Program-made: the position numbers and the translations under genes
Notes under the pieces: generated by a model
The model's database searches: none
Told to the model about the DNA's origin: nothing
The model's input: the letters and a program-made list of their open reading frames with translations, nothing else
Source of the DNA: Symbiodinium natans
Lineage: Eukaryota > Sar > Dinophyceae > Suessiales > Symbiodiniaceae
Direction of reading: 5' to 3'
NCBI GenBank assembly: GCA_905221605.1
Contig: CAJNDS010002612.1
Coordinates: forward strand, 441,126-451,125
Length of the DNA stretch: 10,000 nt
Shown: positions 5,358 through 10,000 of the stretch, piece by piece
How the letters are laid out: each line of letters starts with the position of its first letter
How positions within the stretch are numbered: position 1 is the first letter of the stretch

Positions 5358-5435
5358 AGTCGTCAGATGATCTTCGCAGGCGGAAGGGTCGCCCGACATT
5401 CTAGGATCATTAACCTAAGCCCCGAAACCCTGCAG

Positions 5436-5570
5436 CTTCACGTTGCGCCAACAATACCTGAAGAACCCAAAGCCTACTTCTTCGCATGTTGCGGAAGACT
5501 TCTTCAAGGTTTTTTCCTAGCTAGCTATGGAGAGCGGTGGCAAAGGCTGATCTGCACATACTCAAGCTGA
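5436..5570 (+). CDS. weak exon candidate
   Basis: After CCCTGCAG it reads LHVAPTIPEEPKAYFFACC, then GRLLQGFFLASYGERW, to TGA 5568-5570; the same frame is open back to ATG 5367. Amino-acid balance is plausible, but the acceptor is not AG|G and no family is recognised. Could be chance. Confidence 0.22.
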   Translation, partial: LHVAPTIPEEPKAYFFACCGRLLQGFFLASYGERWQRLICTYSS

Positions 5571-5840
5571 ATACCAAGCTACACCCTAAACCCCATGCCC
5601 TTTCAACGTTCAGCCCCGAAGTTTTCGTTGCAAGCGCTTGGAGGTTCAAGGTCCTTCTAACCCAAGTATAACCGCAATCCCAATATGGGTCTGCTTAGGA
5701 TACAAGGTTTTACTTGGGTTATTCAGTACCATGAACCTCCAAGTAGGAACTGTTGAGATTACCGGTTGCTGGGAGCCCCGAAACTGCCAGAACCCCCCCA
5801 CCCCCCCCCTGAAGTTTGAGACCCGCAATCCTGCAAGTAG
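5571..5840 (+). other. gene-free stretch with C-runs
   Basis: A short CCCTAAACCCC unit near 5583 and two C7-C8 runs near 5794-5810. A + frame open from 5638 without an ATG start has no convincing exon edges. Nothing else seen. Confidence 0.35.
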
Positions 5841-5857
5841 GGTTCGTGAAAGTCCAG

Positions 5858-6101
5858 GTGGCGGAGAACGTGCGCGTGCAGATCAAGTCTTTGCACGAGG
5901 ATGGATGGAGGGTTTACGGTTTAAACATCCAGTCGTTCCCTTTTCAATCCAGTAGCCCTTGCGTGGGCAACCGACCTAGTAAAACCTCAGCCGTCGACCC
6001 CGAGCCTCAAGAAGTGGATTGCCGAGACGGTCGCTGCGTGTTTGCGGGTGCGTGGTTGATACTTTCTGGGATGCTACTTGTGTGGAATCTCAGGTGGAAA
6101 G
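5858..6101 (+). CDS. candidate exon with a possible membrane segment
   Basis: From AGTCCAG (AG|G) the frame reads VAENVRVQIKSLHEDGWRVY and stays open 81 codons; an alternative start after AAGTAG at 5841 adds GFVKVQ. Near the end CVFAGAWLILSGMLLVWNL is a hydrophobic stretch long enough for a transmembrane helix, followed by basic RWK. It ends AAAG|GTAAAC (GT donor, phase 1) exactly where the long CCCTAAA array begins; unspliced, it would stop at TAA two codons into the array. Joining to AAGACAGC at 6577 restores Glu and continues as WKEDSFEISFEARN. No family recognised. Confidence 0.42.
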
Positions 6102-6103
6102 GT

Positions 6104-6560
6104 AAACCCTAAACCCTAAAAACCCTAAACCCTAAACCCAGAGCCCTAAACCCTAAACCCTAAACCCTAAACCCTAAACCCTAAACCCTAAACCCTAAAC
6201 CCTAAACCCTAAACCCTAAACCCTAAACCCTAAACCCTAAACCCTAAACCCTAAACCCTACAACCTAAACCCTAAACCCTAAACCCTAAACCCTAAACCC
6301 TAAACCCTAAACCCTAAACCCTAAACCCTAAACCCTAAACCCTAAACCCTAAACCCTAAACCCTAAACCCTAAACCCTAAACCCTAAACCCTAAACCCTA
6401 AACCCTAAAACCTAACCCCTAAACCCTAAACCCTAAACCCTAAACCCTAAACCCTAAACCCTAACCCCTAAACCCTAAACCCTAAACCCTAAACCCTAAA
6501 CCCTAAACCCTAAACCCTAAACCCTAAACCCTAAACCCTAAACCCTAAACCCTAAACCCA
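6104..6560 (-). repeat. long CCCTAAA array, about 65 units
   Basis: The largest and purest array of the window, C-rich on the + strand. There are only a handful of breaks: an extra AA near 6118, AGAG near 6138, CCCTACAACC near 6260, and AAAACCTAACCCC and CTAACCCC units near 6408 and 6462. It is bounded on the left by a GT donor-like junction at 6102 and on the right by AGTCAG at 6571-6576. By purity it is the youngest or best homogenised array here. Confidence 0.97.
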
Positions 6561-6576
6561 ACCCCCAAGTAGTCAG

Positions 6577-6635
6577 AAGACAGCTTTGAGATCAGCTTCG
6601 AGGCTCGGAACGTGGCACTCTCTGAAACCGCTCAG
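6577..6635 (+). CDS. candidate exon after the long array
   Basis: After AGTAGTCAG two bases (AA) complete a codon, then the frame reads DSFEISFEARNVALSETAQ (6579-6635). An in-frame TAG at 6570-6572 means it cannot extend left without splicing. The donor is unclear: CAGG|GCTGTC (GC donor) is possible, or the frame may run on through CHLLLCCGF towards TAG near 6775. The reading has a clear strand-like hydrophobic/charged alternation. It joins in frame with 5858-6101. Unidentified. Confidence 0.38.
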
Positions 6636-6822
6636 GGCTGTCATTTGCTCCTGTGTTGTGGTTTTCCCCCCCCCACACACTCGGTTGAGCCCGTCAAGCG
6701 GGTTGTCTCGTACTCTTTTAATCCCTTGCTGTCGCTCCTCCTTCTGTTATGTCATGCTGTTCTCTTTTCGTTATAGCCATCTCGAATTCTGATCTCTGAA
6801 GCCTTCCCACACGCACACACAG
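6636..6822 (+). other. pyrimidine-rich stretch, probably intronic
   Basis: Contains a C10 run (6665-6674), CACACAC tracts and much T/C-rich sequence, ending in CACACGCACACACAG (acceptor-like, AG at 6821-6822). The frame from the previous island stays open to about 6775, but its content (poly-Pro, then LLSLLLLLC) looks like translated pyrimidine tract. Confidence 0.35.
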
Positions 6823-7056
6823 CAGCAGTCCCAAGAACATTCTGCTTCAAGAAATATCTTTCAGGCCGGTAAAACACTTCAAGGCTCTATGCAAACACAT
6901 TTTGAGAGCAGCTACTTGCTCCCTGTTGCTGGGCCTCCCCCTGCTTGCTCCGCCAACGCAGGAACGGCTTCTGGGTTCCCAATGTCGAGCACTGGTACAA
7001 GCTGTGTTGAGGGTCACGTGGGGTTTCGGCTAGCTTTGGGGCGCCGAACTTTGCAA
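6823..7056 (+). CDS. candidate exon, Ser/Gln/Pro-rich
   Basis: After ACACACAG it reads QQSQEHSASRNIFQAGKTLQ and continues 78 codons in one frame through SSYLLPVAGPPPACSANAGT and a Ser/Gly/Thr-rich part to GRRTLQ, ending CAA|GTAAGG, a good GT donor in phase 0. Unspliced, the same frame runs to TAA 7081-7083; there is an ATG at 6889. Composition suggests a disordered linker region. No family recognised. Support is the long frame with a plausible acceptor and donor. Confidence 0.33.
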
Positions 7057-7263
7057 GTAAGGTCTCATGAACACTTGGGCTAATTATATACTAGCTAAAG
7101 CAACTAGCTAAACCCCCAAGACTCTAAACCCCACCCGTAGATGAATACCCTTGTCTTAACTCGTGGAACATCCCCAGAAAGCTACTTGCTTTTGCGAAAT
7201 CCATTCGCGGGAGCGTTTGTTCTCAGATTTCACCTGCTCTAGTCCCCAGTCGTGGAGACTCGA
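7057..7263 (+). other. intron or 5' leader before the 198-residue protein
   Basis: Holds a single decayed unit (CTAAACCCC near 7129) and several AGs close to the next start (TTCTCAG, CTCTAG, CCCCAG at 7244-7249). The last lies 14 bases before ATG 7264 and would suit a trans-splice acceptor. No gene seen. Confidence 0.35.
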
Positions 7264-7860
7264 ATGGCTGCACACAATCCCGCTTCAGATGGCCTTGATG
7301 TGTGGCTAGTTTGGTGTTTCGAGCATTGCTTGAAACCCGAGCACGGGCAGGTACACAACGAGTTGATGCATCTTGCGACTTCACTTGATGTGAAGTTCGC
7401 TTGTCACAAAAAAGCTGCGGGCTTTCTCAGCTGGCTGGATGGCAGGAACAGCAGGACTGTGACCATGCTTATCATCGCAGACTGGCGGGAGACAAAGCCC
7501 ATCGCTGCAGAGCTCAGCACAAGAAGCAACCATTGCGTCGCTCGCATGTGCGTAGTGGCACAGTCGGAGAAGTCGTTTCGCAACGCGTCTCTCTTCGCGG
7601 GCTGGCAGAGCACAGGTTTTGAGATTGTGGTGGCATCTTCTTTCACCTGTGAGAGCGTGGAGGAGTTGATCCGATCTTACGTGCGAAACGCACGTGAGAC
7701 AGCGAAATGCGGGGAGATCAACACGATGCAGCCCAAGCCCTTTGACACGCAACTTTTGTTGTCTCTGCCCCGGCTTCGAAGATCCATCCAAGACCCCAAT
7801 ACGGCTGGGATGCTCGAGCAGCTCATTCGGCAGACCATGTGGCAAGTCTATGAGGACTGA
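7264..7860 (+). CDS. unidentified 198-residue protein, receiver-like secondary structure
   Basis: A complete frame, ATG 7264 to TGA 7858-7860, intron-free, with G/C-rich third positions; an in-frame TAG at 7240-7242 bounds it upstream. I do not recognise a named family. The predicted order is strand LDVWLVWCF (11-19), helix, strand LDVKFACH (41-48), strand TVTMLIIADW (65-74), strand RMCVVAQ (94-100), strand FEIVVASS (119-126), helix SVEELIRSYV (131-140), then a helical tail with two amphipathic segments to 198. This alternating pattern, with Asp73 at the end of the third strand, resembles a two-component receiver domain. The usual acidic pair after strand 1 and the Lys after strand 5 are not evident, so a phosphorelay role is not supported. 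Cys and Trp are frequent (6 Cys, 5 Trp). Confidence 0.7.
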   Translation: MAAHNPASDGLDVWLVWCFEHCLKPEHGQVHNELMHLATSLDVKFACHKKAAGFLSWLDGRNSRTVTMLIIADWRETKPIAAELSTRSNHCVARMCVVAQSEKSFRNASLFAGWQSTGFEIVVASSFTCESVEELIRSYVRNARETAKCGEINTMQPKPFDTQLLLSLPRLRRSIQDPNTAGMLEQLIRQTMWQVYED

Positions 7861-7886
7861 CTTGAAGGCATCAGCTCAGCTCAAAA

Positions 7887-7999
7887 CTTGGTAGCCCTGT
7901 GATACCCTCTTCTCTTTTTATGATTCAAGGTTCTCTTCTAAAGTAACCAACCCAAAATGGGGTGCCCTTAAATTTCAGTATGCTTGCTGGGCTACCAAG
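7887..7999. repeat. 11 bp perfect inverted repeat enclosing about 91 bp
   Basis: CTTGGTAGCCC (7887-7897) and GGGCTACCAAG (7989-7999) are exact reverse complements. No target-site duplication is obvious outside them. Inside lies a C/T-rich stretch and TTTCAG. It could be a small non-autonomous element or an intron-like insertion, or chance; a pair of this length is not improbable somewhere in 10 kb. Confidence 0.35.
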
Positions 8000-8002
8000 A
8001 TA

Positions 8003-8359
8003 ATGTGGGCACCGGCCAAGCCCCAGACTTTGCTCGACATGGCCGAGCAGGGCAACGAGGGACACTCGGCGGGTGCGCGTGACATGCTTGAGCAGCCCCT
8101 TCCGCAAAACATTTTTCAAGTCGACGAGGGCAGCTCATGCAAGAATGGCTCTTTGTTCCGATGCCCAAGCTTTATGAATGCCACCGACGCGTGGGCGCAG
8201 GTTCCCTGTGAGATGCGCGGGCATTCTTGGAGATTGCACGCAGCAGGTCACACTGGGTTTAGCACCAGCAGGAACTTTCTAACCGACGAAAAAGGTGCCT
8301 GCAGCAGGTCTCAATCACCGTTCAGAAGCCAGCAAAGACCTTGTCATTGTGTGCCTTGA
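8003..8359 (+). CDS. unidentified open frame, 118 codons
   Basis: ATG 8003 to TGA 8357-8359; the same frame is open back to 7895. Codons up to about 8230 are clearly G/C-ending and the reading (MWAPAKPQTLLDMAEQGNEG, then LEQPLPQNIFQVDEG, NATDAWAQVPCEMRG) looks like a real protein. The last 40 codons are poorer (Ser/Arg/Gln-rich). It follows the 198-residue gene by 142 bases on the same strand and could be a separate small gene or an exon, possibly with a donor after the first 75 codons. No family recognised. Confidence 0.4.
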   Translation: MWAPAKPQTLLDMAEQGNEGHSAGARDMLEQPLPQNIFQVDEGSSCKNGSLFRCPSFMNATDAWAQVPCEMRGHSWRLHAAGHTGFSTSRNFLTDEKGACSRSQSPFRSQQRPCHCVP

Positions 8360-8641
8360 ACACGACCTGCAACACTCCTAACCCTCGCCCTCTGTGACTT
8401 CAACGCGAACTGCATGGACACGCCCCAAACTCTAAGCAACGGCATCTCCATTCGCCATGTCTACAAGAGCGCACGCGTGGACCTGCGAAACGGTATACAA
8501 GGAGGGCGGCAAATTCTTGGGAAAGATCAAAGTTCGCATCATGGGTGGCCTCTGCCCCCCACGAAAAGTAGAGGTTCAACCCCCCACGCCCCCAAACGCC
8601 AAAGCTTCCAGGACCCCAAGAGAGCGCGTGAACCTTTGTAG
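8360..8641 (+). CDS. continuation of the same frame, or overlapping exon
   Basis: Directly after the TGA at 8357-8359 the same frame is open again to TAG 8639-8641. Its first part (LTLALCDFNANCMDTPQT, SIRHVYKSARVDLRNG) has G/C-rich third positions up to about 8490, where AACG|GTATAC could be a GT donor. From about 8470 another frame (TCETVYKEGGKFLGKIKV, RIMGGLC) looks better and stays open to TAA near 8694. The change of best frame suggests an intron, a frameshift or a decayed gene. Unidentified. Confidence 0.3.
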   Translation, partial: TRPATLLTLALCDFNANCMDTPQTLSNGISIRHVYKSARVDLRNGIQGGRQILGKDQSSHHGWPLPPTKSRGSTPHAPKRQSFQDPKRAREPL

Positions 8642-8689
8642 CAGGATTAGTGCCAGGATTCGGGTTAAGGTCTGGGGTTTAGGCTTTGG

Positions 8690-8872
8690 GGCCTAATTGG
8701 GGCTTAGGGTTTAGCAGGATCAGGGTTTAGGGTCTCTAGGGTCTGGGGTGGGTTCAAGCTTGAGACTTTAAAGTGAGGGTTTAGGGTTTGGGGATCCTAA
8801 ACCCTAAACCCGAAACCCTAAACCCTAAACCCTAAACCCTAAATCCTAAACCTAAACCCTGTAAACCCCTAC
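8690..8872. repeat. head-to-head TTTAGGG / CCCTAAA junction
   Basis: Decayed G-rich units (8690-8791) meet C-rich units (8798-8865) at GGATCC (8792-8797). The inner arms are two heptamers each (TTTAGGG-TTTGGG on the left, TAAACCC-TAAACCC on the right), forming an imperfect palindrome about 8777-8811. The C-rich side includes about five perfect units. Confidence 0.9.
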
Positions 8873-8876
8873 GAAG

Positions 8877-8939
8877 GAGCTAGAGAGACGGGCGCGGCCG
8901 GAGCTCGCTGAGGTTCCGGAACGTGATGCAGGCTTTGAG
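8877..8939 (+). CDS. candidate exon, acidic/basic helix
   Basis: After CTACGAAG (AG|G), in phase 0, it reads ELERRARPELAEVPERDAGF and E, ending GAG|GTACTC (GT donor, phase 0); a later donor (TGTAG|GTTTCG at 8952/8953) would add VLAC. G/C-rich third positions and a charged reading contrast with the repeats on both sides. Unidentified; its neighbour exons cannot be assigned. Confidence 0.42.
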
Positions 8940-8970
8940 GTACTCGCATGTAGGTTTCGGGGTCTGCCTA

Positions 8971-9042
8971 GGGCTTAGGGTTTAGGGTTTAGGGTTAAGC
9001 CCCTAAGGGCTTAGGGTTTAGGGTTTAGGGTTAAGCCCCTAA
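8971..9042. repeat. perfect 36 bp tandem duplication
   Basis: Copies at 8971-9006 and 9007-9042 are identical. Each runs from GGGCTTAGGG through two TTTAGGG units into TTAAGCCCCTAA, so every copy contains an orientation switch. The junction CCCTAAG-GG-CTTAGGG (9001-9016) is itself a 7 bp hairpin. Confidence 0.95.
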
Positions 9043-9240
9043 GCCCCTAAGCCCCCTAGCCCCTAAGCCCCTAAGCCCCTAAGCCCCTAAGCCCCTAAGC
9101 CCCTAAGCCCCTAAGCCTCTAGGCCCCTAAGCCCCTGAGCCCCTGAGCCCCTAAGCCCCTAAGCCCCTAAGCCCCTAAGAATTCTAGCCCCTAAGCACCT
9201 AAGCCCCTAAGCCCCTAAGCCCTAAGCCCTGAGCCCCAAA
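9033..9240 (-). repeat. CCCCTAAG octamer array
   Basis: About 20 units of CCCCTAAG (CTTAGGGG on the other strand), with CCCCTGAG, CCTCTAGG and CCCCCTAG variants and a GAATTC-containing break at 9179-9184. It differs from the telomere heptamer by one added C and A-to-G at the last position. Confidence 0.93.
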
Positions 9241-9302
9241 TCCCCAACTCTAATCCTTAAATCCCCAAGCCTATTCCCTAAGCTGTAAGCCCTAGCCCAA
9301 AG
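9241..9302 (-). repeat. decayed continuation of the octamer array
   Basis: AATCCCCAA, AAATCCCCAAG, CCCTAAGCTGTAAG and similar units up to CCCAAAG at 9296-9302, where an acceptor-like AG stands. Confidence 0.6.
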
Positions 9303-9356
9303 GCAACCTCTCAAGCGATTAAAGTCCGAAGTCTTGAAGATGATGCGTTGTAGTTC
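9303..9356 (+). CDS. small exon candidate, frame ambiguous
   Basis: After CCCAAAG (AG|G) two frames look protein-like. Phase 0 reads ATSQAIKVRSLEDDAL and stops at TAG 9351-9353. Starting one base later it reads QPLKRLKSEVLKMMRCSS and runs into the next TTTAGGG block, with a possible donor at CAGG|GTTTAG. The second looks more helix-like and would make an internal exon. Not resolvable from sequence alone. Confidence 0.3.
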
Positions 9357-9357
9357 A

Positions 9358-9391
9358 GGGTTTAGGGTTTAGGGTTTAGGGTTTAGGGTTC
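9358..9391 (+). repeat. short TTTAGGG array
   Basis: Nearly five perfect heptamers, starting right after TTCAG. Confidence 0.93.
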
Positions 9392-9532
9392 TCTATTTTG
9401 GGGTCCAGGGGGGTCGGTTAGGTGTTAGGGTTTAGGGGTGGAGGGCTGGGGGTTGGAGCTCTTGGTTTGGTTGACTAGGTTTTGTTGGCACCTTTATAAC
9501 TTTGTCCGCTGTCTTAAATGACACATGGAGCC
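9392..9532 (+). other. mixed stretch, weak terminal-exon signal
   Basis: G-rich decayed repeat up to about 9450, then sequence in which one frame reads LELLVWLTRFCWHLYNFVRC and LK before TGA 9519-9521. It is hydrophobic, but no clear acceptor precedes it. Not called as a gene. Confidence 0.3.
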
Positions 9533-9575
9533 CTAAACCCTAAACCCTACACCTTAAATCTTCACCCTAAACCTT
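9533..9575 (-). repeat. CCCTAAA block
   Basis: Two perfect units followed by CCCTACACC, TTAAATC and CCCTAAACC variants. Confidence 0.8.
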
Positions 9576-9586
9576 CGCTCGAACAG

Positions 9587-9669
9587 TTGGGGTGTGGGGG
9601 GTGAAGACCCCTGCCCGGAGTTCCCGTGAGGTTCCAAAGGCTCAACATCTTCGAACCATATCGGTTCAG
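9587..9669 (+). CDS. small exon candidate, strand uncertain
   Basis: After CGAACAG two bases complete a codon, then GVWGVKTPARSSREVPKAQH and LRTISVQ, ending at CAG before GGTTTAGG. On the - strand the same bases lie in a 65-codon frame reading EPIWFEDVEPLEPHGNSG and QGSSPPTPQLFERR, which is at least as protein-like. The + reading has an AG close by at its left; the - reading lacks a close acceptor. Listed on + only because all other islands are. Confidence 0.22.
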
Positions 9670-9693
9670 GGTTTAGGGGTTTAGCGGTTAGGG
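9670..9693 (+). repeat. short TTTAGGGG block
   Basis: Three degenerate units in G-rich orientation. Confidence 0.7.
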
Positions 9694-9871
9694 TGCTTAA
9701 AATTCGAGGTAGGGCCCTGACGCCAGGGAAAGGAAGAATACCCAACCCCATGACCTAAAGCCCTACGCCCTCAAGCAAGCTTCTCAAAACCTGCCAACAT
9801 CATCTCCCCCCCCCGTGGAGCCCCACACGACCACCCTCTCCCTGCGAAGCACTAAGCCTCAACCCCAGCCC
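9694..9871. other. gene-free stretch
   Basis: C-rich, with a C9 run near 9807-9815 and a few decayed CCCTA-type units. GACGCCAG|GGAAAG (9719-9732) resembles an acceptor, but no coding pattern follows. Nothing definite seen. Confidence 0.4.
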
Positions 9872-9938
9872 CTAGACCCTAAACCCCTAACCCCTAACCC
9901 CTAAACCCAAAACCCTAAACCCTGAACCCTAGACCCTC
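9872..9938 (-). repeat. degenerate CCCTAAA/CCCCTAAC block
   Basis: Mixed heptamer and octamer units in C-rich orientation, ending in CCCTGAACCCTAGACCCTCAG. The last 60 bases of the window carry no recognisable feature. Confidence 0.88.
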
Positions 9939-10000
9939 AGTTTCTGAATCCAAAGCATACTCCTTCAACCCGACACCCGGAGACGTTCCTGCCCGAAGAA

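Noticed and set aside
6104-6560. CRISPR array or minisatellite with spacers
   Set aside because: The unit is a 7-mer telomere repeat without unique spacers.
7381-7845. 154-codon frame on the - strand
   Set aside because: Shadow of the 198-residue + strand gene; no family features, and the + frame has the better codon pattern.
7925-8119. 64-codon - strand frame ending in FWVGYFRREP
   Set aside because: It overlaps the inverted-repeat segment and the better + frame; it vaguely resembles dispersed dinoflagellate repeat translations from memory, which is not evidence enough.
8357-8359. TGA read as selenocysteine
   Set aside because: No selenoprotein family resemblance around it and no SECIS-like hairpin recognised; an intron or decay is simpler.
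1-10000. tRNA, rRNA, transposase or reverse transcriptase genes
   Set aside because: No cloverleaf, rRNA-like segment, or mobile-element protein motif was recognised in any frame.

Overview
The window looks like nuclear DNA of a dinoflagellate or close alveolate relative (inference, moderate confidence). Four signs point there. Arrays of the plant/alveolate telomere heptamer TTTAGGG/CCCTAAA lie scattered internally in both orientations. Every gene-like stretch I can support reads on the + strand, like a unidirectional gene cluster. The one complete recognisable gene is an uninterrupted 1275 bp frame with a mitochondrial-type presequence. Many short coding-like islands start directly after an AG with a G as first exon base, and several end before GA or GT; non-canonical donors and AG|G acceptors are known for dinoflagellate introns. 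Chromerids or another TTTAGGG lineage cannot be excluded.

Layout. 1-1948: a repeat-dominated region with five or six short coding islands (1-45, 248-314, 809-849, 1340-~1480, 1619-1702, 1862-1948). They can be joined in frame into the 3' part of one unidentified helical, charged protein ending at TAA 1946-1948; most of the space between them is telomere-type repeat. 2193-3467: a class III alcohol dehydrogenase-like protein (S-(hydroxymethyl)glutathione dehydrogenase family) with a probable mitochondrial presequence. 3632-3837: a possible hydrophobic exon. 3845-5370: a second repeat region with islands 4185-4253, 4311-4333, 4740-~4838, 5127-5180 and 5263-5357. 5436-6101: weaker coding stretches, then an almost pure CCCTAAA array of about 65 units (6104-6560) lying between two islands (5858-6101 and 6577-6635) that join in frame by a GT-AG intron. 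6823-7056: a Ser/Gln/Pro-rich possible exon ending at GTAAGG. 7264-7860: a complete 198-residue unidentified protein with a receiver-like strand/helix order. 7895-8641: a frame open except for one TGA. 8690-10000: a third repeat region with a head-to-head TTTAGGG/CCCTAAA junction, a perfect 36 bp tandem duplication, a CCCCTAAG octamer array and small exon candidates.

Main point. The telomere-type repeats are not at a chromosome end and do not look like plain intergenic filler: several seem to form the bodies of spliceosomal introns. All splice calls here were read by eye from codons and AG/GA/GT context and need transcript data. The dehydrogenase would act in formaldehyde/glutathione or alcohol metabolism; no functional link between it and the other genes can be inferred.
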